Notes: generated by a model from the sequence alone, not told the origin. Counted from the stretch's first letter, positions 1 through 7,827 are shown. The stretch is 10,482 bases of DNA from Conidiobolus incongruus B7586 (GCA_000697335.1 JNEM01008471.1:1-10482); one strand, 5' to 3'. Translations and numbers: made by a program.

Positions 1-1105
1 CTGCTGGGTTTAGAAACTAGAGTTTCCAGTAAATTGTTGTGGAAAATGGCTAAAGGTTACGATTTGACTAGAAGAGAACAAAGACAGGTAATTATTTAAA
101 ATATTTAATTGTAATCTTTATGACTTATCTCAATTCTTCTAGCTAAAACGTACCATAGTCGACCTTTTCAGATTGGTTCCCTTTGCAGTATTTATCATTG
201 TACCTTTTATGGAACTTTTGTTACCTTTCGCTCTCAAACTCTTCCCTAACATGTTGCCCAGTACCTTTGAAAGTCAGAAAGAAGCCGAAGCTAAGCGCGC
301 CAAATTATTTAAGACCCGTTTGGAGGTTTCTAACTTCCTTCAAGGAACCATTCAAGAAGCTGCTAAAGCTGGTCAAGTTGTTAATCCCACTGCCGCTATT
401 GAATTTGGAGAGCTTTTTCATAAGGTCCGTAAAACTGGTGAACAAGCTAGTACTGAAGAATTAATCAGATTATCCAAAGAATTGAACGATGATTTAACTT
501 TGGACCATTTAAGTCGTCCTCAATTGGTTAGCATCTGTCGTTATATGGGTTTGAATACCTTTGGCACCGATCAAATGCTTGCTTACCAAATCCGCAACAG
601 AATGAGATATTTGCGTGCCGACGACCGTATGATTAATGCTGAAGGTATTGACGAACTCACAGATGCCGAATTAATTCAAGCTTGCCAATCTCGAGGCATT
701 CGAAGTTACAACTCAACTCCCGAAAGAATGAGACGTGATTTACAACAGTGGTTAGATCTCAATTTGAAGCATAAGGTTCCCACTACCATTCTCATTATGA
801 TGCAAGCTTTCTCCATACCAGAATCTACATCAAGTTTCTCTGACGATTCTCTCAGAGCCACACTCTCCAGTTTGCCTGACGAATTAGTTAGCGAAGCCGA
901 ATTAACTTTCTCGGAAGGTATGGGAGCTGCCACCAGTAAGCAGAAGATTGAAGTCATTAAGGATACTGAAGAACGTATTGCTGAAGAAGAGGAGCAAATA
1001 GCCAAAGAAGAAGACAGAAAAAAGAAGGAGGAAGAAGAAAAGGCTGCTGCTTCTCGTAAACCTAAATCTGAAGAATCGTCATCATCGTCATCCTCATCTT
1101 CATAA
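1..1105 (+). CDS. MDM38: LETM1/Mdm38 family mitochondrial inner-membrane protein, 5' truncated by the window edge
   Basis: Two exons are visible, 1-87 and 143-1105, separated by a 55-bp phase-0 intron (88-142, donor GTAATT, acceptor TTCTAG). The reading frame is open at base 1, so the N-terminus lies outside; 349 residues are present. LETM1 hallmarks are clear. LTRREQRQ leads into DLFRLVPF, then a hydrophobic proline-containing segment (about residues 39-65), then LFPNMLPSTFES. After this comes the matrix LETM1 ribosome-binding-like domain with LSRPQLVSICRYMG, RMINAEGIDELTDAELIQAC and RRDLQQWLDLNLKHKVPTT. The C-terminus is a Glu/Lys-rich probable coiled coil ending in nine serines. Family knowledge: LETM1/Mdm38 proteins act in mitochondrial K+/H+ (Ca2+/H+) exchange and, in yeast, bind mitoribosomes and assist insertion of inner-membrane proteins. 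The first in-frame ATG of exon 2 is internal and is not the start. An AATAAA lies at 1152-1157. The family is certain; the fungal symbol is by homology. Confidence 0.95.
88..142 (+). other. Spliceosomal intron in the LETM1 gene
   Basis: 55-bp GT-AG intron with donor GTAATT and acceptor TCTAG. Removing it joins CAA AGA CAG to CTA AAA CGT and restores the continuous family motif RREQRQ-LKRTIVDLFRLVP. It is AT-rich and has an in-frame stop, so reading through it would break the protein. Confidence 0.93.
1076..1102 (+). repeat. Serine-codon microsatellite (TCN) at the LETM1 C-terminus
   Basis: A run of TCG/TCA/TCC/TCT triplets encodes the last nine serines before the TAA stop. It is a trinucleotide-repeat-like tract and may vary in length between strains. 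No function is evident. Confidence 0.7.
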
Positions 1106-1151
1106 ATTAACTATTTTTGGTATCATGATACACCACTGAATTCAAGAGAAT

Positions 1152-1157
1152 AATAAA
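1152..1157 (+). terminator. Possible poly(A) signal AATAAA after LETM1
   Basis: AATAAA lies about 47 bp past the stop codon. In AT-rich DNA this hexamer is frequent by chance, so it is only suggestive. Confidence 0.3.
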
Positions 1158-1381
1158 ATTTTAATCAATTTAGATTTCAAATTGCTAAATTCTTGATTTT
1201 TATCTATATTTTATCATCATTAAAATGCCTAAAGCTGTTCTAAAAGATATAAATCATCAAAATTATAATTGAAAAAATATTATTTAATATAATATAAAAG
1301 CATAAATGTGAATTAGTTTTCCAATATAACTTGATCAATTTCATCTTAATTAAACTAATTTGTAAGATATTAAATCGAATC

Positions 1382-1392
1382 AAAAACTAAAA
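1382..1392 (-). terminator. RNA polymerase III oligo-T terminator for tRNA-Phe
   Basis: On the minus strand a T4 run (1392-1389) and then a T5 run (1386-1382) follow the tRNA 3' end by 11-22 nt, as expected for Pol III termination. Confidence 0.7.
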
Positions 1393-1403
1393 TATTAATT
1401 GAA

Positions 1404-1426
1404 TGCCACCACCGTGGATTGAACAC

Positions 1427-1469
<43 letters not shown>

Positions 1470-1476
1470 AAGCAGC
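1404..1476 (-). tRNA. tRNA-Phe(GAA)
   Basis: The reverse strand gives a 73-nt cloverleaf: acceptor 7, D stem GCTC/GAGC, anticodon stem TCAGA/TCTGA with loop CTGAAGA (anticodon GAA), variable AGGTC, T stem CCGTG/CACGG with loop TTCAATC, and discriminator A. The A box (TAGCTCAGTTG) and B box (GTTCAATCC) are intact and there is no intron. The D, anticodon and variable regions match the usual eukaryotic tRNA-Phe pattern, so the identity is sure. The acceptor stem is weak: pairs 3-70, 4-69 and 6-67 are G-U wobbles and 7-66 is a U-U mismatch. Oligo-T terminators follow on the transcribed strand. It sits in the convergent spacer between the LETM1 and transglutaminase-like genes. Confidence 0.95.
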
Positions 1477-1675
1477 ATTGTTAAGTGGAACGAATTCAAT
1501 AATAAATAATTTAGTTTTATTCTTCATAACATCAATTTTGTTAATTTCCATCATTGATTTTTACTGTATATTCAACTCATGTTCAACTTAATAATAAGTA
1601 AAATTTCATTTTTTTATTAATCTAATATTATTAAATATATTTTTATCAATTATTATAAATACATTCCCATCAATT

Positions 1676-4527
1676 TTAAATACATTTATAACATGCTACA
1701 TTAATCCAACTGTCCTTCTTAGTAGGCCGTCCATCGTTGCTCATATCCTTCATATAACTGATAGCCCACTGACCACGTTCCCTTACCGTAACATTCGCAA
1801 CATAGCCCTGGTCTCCGGGATAGTAAACGAATTTATGAGTTTTTAGTGATGGGGATCGGAGTACTAACTTGAAGTGTTTATTATCGCCGGAGGGCTGAAC
1901 GTGGAACCTGTAGGAGATATTGTACAAGAGATTGAGGTTGATGGGTTCTACGATGTAGAATTCTTTGGTGGATGGGATGATGTGCACGAAGTCCTCAGGT
2001 TGTTTGATACCCGTGTGTTGGACCATCATCGATAGGACTAAAGGGGAGTTGGATGGAGTGGATTCCAAATTGGTCATGTTGCAGAAGAATTTAAGTACGC
2101 CAGTTGAGTCTTTGCCTTTGATGCGGATTAGTAACTTCGATATGCGTCGGTTGCCGTCCATTTTATGTTGTACCAAGGGTTTCTGCTTGCGAATGACTCT
2201 GCCGTTGGGATCTGGAATTTCCAACTGGGCTGAACTCTGCGCTCCCGGAGGTACTAAAATATCCAACTCTGCAGTCTGATCGTCATTCACTGTAAAGATA
2301 CCTCCTTTGAGATTGAGGAAGCGAATGCCGTAGTCGAAATAATGACTTGTAGCGTATGGCAATTCGTTAAATACCGCGAAACTTACTGGGGGACGTATCA
2401 ACTGATGACGATGCTCAATGGGAAAGTGCGTAAAGATAATTTTACTGGGATTCGTTAAGAAGTAAAAAGGTTCTGACGTGCCGTTGGGATTCAGAGGATG
2501 CGATGAGCACGCTAGGCCACAGTCAATGATTCTGTAGTATCCCTGAATTTTCACGGCAATCCAAGCGTGATTAGGTTCAGGTAATTTTGTAGATTCTCTA
2601 GGTTTGGAGGGATCTTTGAGGAATCCTTTGATTAATATAGATTCAACACCTGCATGCTTCGCCATTTCGTGAAATAATGCTGCAAATCCAAAACGACGGG
2701 CACTTCCCCGACTGAGTACGGATTCGGCAGTTTCGGAATAGTAGGGATCTTCTATTTCTTGAGAATCACTCTCCGCTTCCGAGTCTTCCGATTGCACTTC
2801 ATCGTCGCTATCCTCATCGCCATTCTCACACGATCCGTTAGACTTCTGGTAAGGTGAGTTGCTATTGTTGTTGGGGGTATAATCATATCTGATGGTGTAA
2901 ATAATCCAAGTAAAAATCGCTCGAATCTTTTGCCAATCATGTCTATATGGCTTCGTCAAGTGATTGATTACAAGATCTCTAGCAGTGCCTGACACAGGAA
3001 TTTTGGAGTCTTTGACGTAACGATCGATTGGTTCGAAATCGCTCTCTGTAGAATTGTTAGGATTGAATATTAATAAATTAATTGAATTAATTACCGTCAA
3101 AATCGAATCCATCAGCATCGGGATCGGTAATAGGTCTCGACAATCTAAATAATTCAATTAATACTAATAATATAAATACAAAAGCTCACTTACGCAACCA
3201 ACTGCACAGCGTTCTGAGGTTTCTGAGGCTGGGTCTTTTTACGCTGCTCCACCGGTTTCTTCATTTGGGGCGTACTTGGCGGCTTGGTCGACGTCTGCTT
3301 CAAGAGAGGTCCCGTCAACTTCTGGAATCCATCCGTGATTTTCTTGGTGGTGGGCTCTTTACCGTGTAAAGCGGACGGTGGCACCACATTCGTACTATTG
3401 TTGACGTTGGAATTGGATGGTTTTGTACTGACATTTTGGTGATTATTGACTGGCGGAGTGGTTACAGCTGCTGGGGTTTGAACTTGGGCTTGGACTTGCG
3501 ATTCCAGCTGCAAATTTTCCATTACTTCTGGTAATGTCTCCTCGACTGCTGGGGGTGAAGGTGGTGGCTTGGGAGGCACTAACCCAAGATGGTGACTCTT
3601 TTCAATCGTTGGTGTCCCTAGTGACAAGTTCGTTTCAACGGTTGAAGCGGGAATTGAGGGAGCAGGTGTCATCGTAGCAGGAATTGGATGCTGGTCCACA
3701 ACCGCTGGCGATGGAGCAGTCTCTGAAATTGATGTAATGACAGGCTCTGGCAATTTCTCAGGTTGAATGGAAGGAGTTCTCTTATGAGGTAATCTTGGAA
3801 GTGGTCTTGCTGCCGGCAATTCCTGTGGTGTTTGATAATTATAAGGTGACTGGTAATATGAAGGGTCGTAATAGCCGTTGTAATAGTAGGGGTCTGCATA
3901 ATTGGAATCTATTGGGGGATAATCCTCATAGCCTGCAGAGTAATCGTAATAATAGTCATTTTGGGAATCTGTTGCTGAGGAAACATATAATGATGGATCG
4001 TCATTCGTATACACTGCAGAATATGGGTCATATGGATACGGACTGGGATAGCCATAAATGCCGTCATAAGTTGATATTTCTGTGCCTGGCATAGGATAAT
4101 AAGAGTCATAGCCGTAATCGGCACTCAATTGTGCATAAGGATCGTGAGCAGAATAATAATAAGGCGACTGCGGCGGATAAGAATAAGGACTCATATGCGG
4201 TGGATACTGCTGGTGCTGAGGCGGAGGAGGATGCGGGACTGCTGGCTGCTGATAGTTCGCCTGCGATTGACTCGGAAGTTGATTGGGATGAAATGAGTGA
4301 CGATGACTCTGTTTACTCGGCTCGGCATACTGCTGCAAATTCGGTGTAGTAGGAATTTCACTGTATCTCTTAGACTTCCCCGGAGTTGGCAAAGGTCTCG
4401 ACCTCATTGAATTCGAAGCAGCTGAAGGTGTCGAATGACTTTTATATTTTGGCTCGGACTCGGCCATAGACAATAATATCTCTTCCAAATTTAAATCTGA
4501 AATAATATCTTGTTGATTGGAAGTCAT
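1676..4527 (-). CDS. Cyk3/KY-like transglutaminase-like domain protein with Pro/Tyr-rich N-terminus (three exons)
   Basis: Exons are 4527-3194, 3144-3095 and 3045-1676, joined by two 49-bp introns (donors GTAAGT and GTAATT; CTAAC branch-like site before CTACAG in the second). They give 2754 nt, 917 aa. The start ATG has A at -3. Residues 1-445 are low complexity: proline/glutamine-rich, then very Tyr-rich (about 108-231), with SH3-ligand-like RPLPTP (44-49) and RPLPRLP (241-247). The transglutaminase-like domain begins near residue 481 (KIRAIFTWI at 501-509, IRYDY), is interrupted by a Ser/Glu/Asp-rich insert (about 530-562), then resumes with RRFGFAALF, PNHAWIAV (His621) and YRIIDC (Asp636). 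The catalytic Cys position of the usual C-x-G-[YF]-A motif is Arg579, so it is probably not an active enzyme. A C-terminal half of about 250 residues looks beta-rich. Family knowledge: fungal Cyk3 and animal KY carry such domains, and Cyk3 acts at the cytokinetic ring and septum. No SH3 domain is visible. The domain family is well supported; Cyk3 orthology is inference. Confidence 0.82.
3046..3094 (-). other. Intron 2 of the Cyk3-like gene
   Basis: 49-bp phase-1 intron, donor GTAATT at 3094, CTAAC branch-like site, acceptor CTACAG ending at 3046. It defines a 50-bp middle exon (3144-3095). Splicing gives DFDE-SDFEPIDRY in frame with the domain exon. Further AG dinucleotides just past the acceptor would shift the frame. 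Confidence 0.85.
3145..3193 (-). other. Intron 1 of the Cyk3-like gene
   Basis: 49-bp phase-2 intron, donor GTAAGT at 3193, acceptor TTTAG ending at 3145. The stop codon that ends the upstream open frame (3192-3190) lies inside the donor, which makes this one gene look like two. Splicing joins ...CAG TTG GTT GC to A TTG TCG AGA CCT. Confidence 0.88.
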
Positions 4528-4544
4528 TTAATATATTTAATATT

Positions 4545-4582
4545 TAATATATATATTTATATTTATATATATATATATATAT
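4545..4582. repeat. AT/TTTA-rich microsatellite
   Basis: A (TA)n tract with interspersed TTTATA, directly upstream of the Cyk3-like start codon on the minus strand. The longest pure TA part is about nine units (around 4564-4581). It may sit in the promoter or 5' UTR. Confidence 0.75.
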
Positions 4583-4653
4583 GTTATGATTAATATTATT
4601 ATATTATTCAATATTTCAACAATATAAATAAATTTTATATTAAAATAATTTTA

Positions 4654-4686
4654 AAGGATGATGATAAGGATAATAAAATCATCCTT
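4654..4686. repeat. 9-bp perfect inverted repeat
   Basis: AAGGATGAT (4654-4662) and its reverse complement ATCATCCTT (4678-4686) are separated by 15 nt. A second AAGGAT inside the loop gives an alternative pairing with the 3' arm. It lies 127-159 bp upstream of the Cyk3-like start codon. Hairpins of this size do arise by chance in AT-rich DNA. Confidence 0.45.
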
Positions 4687-5178
4687 GAGTTAATTTATTT
4701 TTTAAGTTTGTTTATGGATTTAAATTTAATTGAATTGAATTTTCATAGTTGAATAACCCTTAATTCTGTTAATTCAATAATAATTTTGAATATTAATCTA
4801 CGATTTGTTTGATTATCACTATTGCCACAATTATTTTAATTTTTAACCATTATTTTTTGTATAAATCATCATTTAGTCAATACTATCATACTAATATTAT
4901 TTAATAATAAGCATATATTTGATGATAAATTTTGCAAACAAATTTTTGTATTAAATTATTAATTAATTAATACTATACAAACAAATGGGCGATAATTCAT
5001 AAGAACGTTTTGCTAATTGTTCAATAAATCAGAATAAGGAATAACCATGATATAAAGTAAAAACCTGATAACAATATGAGATTTATGAATCTTCAATATA
5101 CAATATAATTTTTGAATTTGACAATTACATTCACTCAATAAAACCAACTAATTATTTTAAATCCTCAAATTGAAATAT

Positions 5179-5730
5179 TTATTTCCAATAATAGATATAA
5201 ATGAGACCCAGTAAGAATAACATTGGAAAATATTTGAAAATATTGTCAAACCATCTAAACCTATATTAATAGAATATATTATATATACAGTGTTAGAATT
5301 ACCCTGGTGTTTTAGGTGGTTTTGGATTATATTGAACTTGAATGTCGTCCCCAATACGGTTTGCTTCATATTTTAACTATTTCCATCATCATTCAATACA
5401 TATATACAAAGATGTAAATTGGTAATATTACCTTTGTCTTTTCATCCAATTCTCCAATATATAATCCATTTAAAATTTCTTTAGCTTCGTCACTATGTGG
5501 TAAATTCAAAAAAGTTTCGGTAGCGTCTCTGCCACCGTATTCTAATAGCACCATATCACCACCTGGATGCTATTTAACATATTAACTATATATTATATAT
5601 TATATATTATACAAATTACCTCATTCTGAAAAGGAGTAGCATCATAAACTTTTCCATTAATAGTCAACCAAAGACTGTGCTTAGATTTATGATCGTTTAA
5701 GTCTTTTTCTGTAAATACTTTTTCACTCAT
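5179..5730 (-). CDS. CYB5: Cytochrome b5, tail-anchored (four exons)
   Basis: Exons 5730-5620, 5569-5432, 5376-5303 and 5260-5179 give 405 nt, 134 aa. Introns are 50, 55 and 42 bp with donors GTAATT, GTAATA and GTAATT. The start is MSEKVFTEKDL with A at -3. The heme-binding fold is complete: WLTINGKVYDATPF, then HPGGDMVLLEYGG (axial ligand His38), RDATETFLNLPHSDEAKE (second ligand His62), then LYIGELD. Exon 3 is a hydrophilic, Pro/Lys-rich linker. Exon 4 encodes FRWFDNIFKYFPMLFLLG and a further eight residues, IYIYYWK-type aromatic/aliphatic, ending in Lys: a C-terminal membrane anchor of about 18 residues. Family knowledge: ER (or outer mitochondrial) membrane cytochrome b5 carries electrons to fatty-acid and sterol desaturases/hydroxylases and some P450s. 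The length is typical. If intron 3 were kept, the reading would stop at once after Gly108, giving a soluble form. Confidence 0.93.
5261..5302 (-). other. CYB5: Intron 3 of CYB5, separating soluble domain from membrane anchor
   Basis: 42-bp phase-2 intron with donor GTAATT and acceptor ATATAG, the shortest seen in the window. Splicing makes GG|G TTT AGA TGG; retention gives GGG TAA, so the same Gly is followed directly by a stop. A CTAAC lies near its 5' end and a CTATTAAT-like branch site near its 3' end. Confidence 0.8.
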
Positions 5731-5810
5731 TTTTATTAAATATTAAAAAATTGAATAGAATATTAGAGATAAAAGTGTATTTATACTAATTGCAAAATCC
5801 TTCAATTATG

Positions 5811-5815
5811 CCAAT
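5811..5815 (+). promoter_or_regulatory. CCAAT box upstream of CYB5
   Basis: CCAAT on the plus strand (ATTGG when read with CYB5) about 81-85 bp upstream of the CYB5 ATG, a typical distance. In fungi the CCAAT-binding HAP/NF-Y complex often controls heme and respiratory genes. This is motif match only. Confidence 0.3.
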
Positions 5816-5921
5816 AGGATGCAAATAATCGACTTTATCACTTTGTTTCGATGATAAAATATCACAAATTAAAGGAATGAGGCCACTTAACACCTTTTTA
5901 ATTCACATTTCTTTCAGATTT

Positions 5922-5944
5922 GGTTTGATTTTAATTATCAAACC
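5922..5944. repeat. 8-bp perfect inverted repeat in the CYB5 upstream region
   Basis: GGTTTGAT (5922-5929) and ATCAAACC (5937-5944) with a 7-nt loop, about 190-215 bp upstream of the CYB5 start. It could be a dyad protein-binding site or a chance hairpin. Confidence 0.45.
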
Positions 5945-5982
5945 CTCTTAAAAATGCAATCGAAAACTTTAATTGAGTTTGA

Positions 5983-5988
5983 CACGTG
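5983..5988. promoter_or_regulatory. CACGTG E-box
   Basis: Palindromic CACGTG in the context GACACGTGAT, about 255 bp upstream of CYB5. This is a core site for bHLH factors (Cbf1-, Pho4- or SREBP-like in fungi). GC-containing hexamers are scarce in this AT-rich spacer, but it is unverified. Confidence 0.35.
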
Positions 5989-6432
5989 ATTTCGATTAGG
6001 ATTAGAATCTTATAAATCTATAATTTTAAATCATAGAATATATTGTACAAAATATATGCCTTTAGTTCTTGAAAATGCTTTCATAATAATTATTAATTAA
6101 AACCTATTAAATAAACATTACTATTGATTTTATCTATTACTATATATTTATTATATTTAATGTTATATTTTACAAAAACCTCTTAATTTTTAAAACTTTA
6201 ATATAAACCGAAAGGGTTTTTCACATTTTAGGAGTGTGTCAAATTGTAATGATTATTTTACATTGTTTGTCCTTTCGATCATTTATGTCTAATCAAATTT
6301 AGTTAAAATTATATATATTTATTCAAAATTCACTTTTACCTTTAAATCTTTATATCATTAAATTAACATTCAAAAATATTCAAATTGAATAATTGAAAAT
6401 TGTTAACAACTCAATAATTTATTATAAATTAT

Positions 6433-6438
6433 CACGTG
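6433..6438. promoter_or_regulatory. CACGTG E-box within TCACGTGA palindrome
   Basis: An 8-bp palindrome TCACGTGA (6432-6439), the second E-box in the spacer, about 700 bp from the CYB5 start and 1.4 kb from the AHA1 start. Motif match only. Confidence 0.3.
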
Positions 6439-6987
6439 AATCTTTTAAAAATGATTGTCAAGTTTTATTGGATAGAAAATATTAAATTGATTGCTTTCAA
6501 AATTGAAAACATATTGCATTATCTTAATAATCTTTAATATCAGCTTCCAATCATTTTTATACGTAATTTAAAATTGTAAAAAAATATTCGAGGATTTTTA
6601 ATTATAATTATTATTGAATTGTAATTATATATCATCTATCTATTGTATAGTTTTCACAAATATAAACCATATTAAATATATTTATACCCAAAAATTTGAC
6701 TGTTATATAATTATAATTTTTGGACAAATTCTAAAAATATCTTTAATCTTGAATTTTTCTAATTTTATGTTGAGGAATGATCATTATCTCAAGGATAATT
6801 TACTATGCATTTATCCTTTGATTCTATTTTGAGGAGACAGGTTTAATTTTACTAATCCAAATATTCTATTATATTCAATATTAACTTCAATAATACAAAT
6901 TTCAACTCTATTTAAAAACTTATCAATATAAAGTTCCAAAATTGAATAATACATAAATTGTGTTTAAAAATTAAAAAATTTACTATT

Positions 6988-6995
6988 TTCTAGAA
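6988..6995. promoter_or_regulatory. Possible heat-shock-element core (TTCTAGAA)
   Basis: TTCnnGAA inverted pentamers, 833 bp upstream of the AHA1 start. Only two units are present and the site is far from the gene, so it is weak. Confidence 0.15.
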
Positions 6996-7442
6996 TTGTA
7001 ATATAAACCTAAAATATATAAAACTGATTTATATCTTGTGAGAAGTCAACATAAATATCAATTAATATAACTATATCATACTATTCAATTTATTACGTAT
7101 TAAATTTAATCAAATTATAGTTTATTCAAATTTTTATAATAATTGATTAATCTAACATATGGATACTAATATCCAATATTGATATGATTATCATCATGAT
7201 TATGTTTTAAATCGGTTAATACTTCAATCATTATTAATTCAATAATATATTAATACAATGGATAACATTATTTGATTTCTTAGTTAAACTTATTATATCA
7301 ACAACTTTAATAAAATAAAAATTTCAATCGAAATAATATCAAGAATTATTTCTATCAAATCCTGTTTATCTTTAGATATTCCTTTAATTATGGCCTATCA
7401 TAATAATATATTAATAAAATGACATAATTATTACCTAATAAA

Positions 7443-7462
7443 CTAGAAAAATATTTCTAGAA
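7443..7462. promoter_or_regulatory. Inverted repeat with heat-shock-element-like core (TTCTAGAA)
   Basis: CTAGAAA (7443-7449) and TTTCTAG (7454-7460) form a 7-bp inverted repeat, and TTCTAGAA (7455-7462) is a two-unit HSE core, 366-373 bp upstream of AHA1. AHA1 genes are heat-shock induced in yeast, which makes Hsf1 control plausible. A functional HSE normally needs three units, and here only two are spaced correctly. Confidence 0.22.
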
Positions 7463-7827
7463 TATTTGGATCCAACAATAATTTAAATGTTAATTAATTT
7501 TTGTTTTCATCAAATTTTTAGTTTTTTTTTCTCATAAATTTTCCCAATCCTCAAATTCTTGAATTCAATTGGCTAAAATCCATTTAATTGTTATAAATTA
7601 TAGTTTATAGATTTTACTAGAATAGTATCGAATTTAAAAACGATCCCATTTTTACATCAACTTAATTGTCAGAATATAAATACATGCTCAACCATAGTTT
7701 ATTCATTTTGAACTAGAAAAATAACTTTTTTGCTGGAGTTTAGAAAATCAATTAAGAGGTATTCTATTACATTTAATAAATAGCAAAATTTATCAGTATT
7801 TAATAATATTTTTAAGTTTATTTCAAG

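Larger units (their letters stand above)
4528..5178. other. Spacer upstream of the Cyk3-like gene and downstream of cytochrome b5
   Basis: Very AT-rich. No convincing coding region on either strand. It holds the TA-rich tract at 4545-4582 and a 9-bp inverted repeat (4654-4662 with 4678-4686), and must include the promoter of the Cyk3-like gene and the 3' UTR of CYB5. Nothing else is recognisable. Confidence 0.75.
5731..7827. other. 2.1-kb AT-rich divergent spacer between CYB5 and AHA1
   Basis: Extremely AT-rich, with stops in all frames. One 72-codon open stretch (6614-6832, +) has Ile/Asn/Tyr/Leu composition expected of random AT-rich DNA, and I reject it. I found no tRNA, snRNA or transposon signature. 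Somewhat less AT-rich patches are 5800-6010 and 6205-6300. They hold a CCAAT box, one of the two CACGTG boxes and two inverted repeats. The region must contain both promoters. Confidence 0.75.

Noticed and set aside
706-1005. 99-codon minus-strand frame inside the LETM1 gene
   Set aside because: Antisense shadow of a strongly conserved coding region.
3669-4349. Several open frames on both strands opposite or overlapping the proline/tyrosine-rich exon
   Set aside because: These are shadows created by the repetitive codon make-up of the low-complexity region; none shows a known domain.
5157-5369. 70-codon minus-strand frame as a separate small protein
   Set aside because: It covers CYB5 exons 3 and 4 in the wrong frame across intron 3. 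The spliced frame gives cytochrome b5.
5299-5730. Cytochrome b5 as a three-exon soluble protein of 108 aa only
   Set aside because: A good donor and acceptor exist at 5302 and 5261, and splicing yields a classic tail anchor, so the four-exon model is preferred. The short form is kept as a possible isoform.
6614-6832. 72-codon open frame in the AT-rich spacer
   Set aside because: Composition is Ile/Asn/Tyr/Leu/Lys as expected from random AT-rich DNA, there is no recognisable motif, and there is no codon-composition rise as seen in the real exons.
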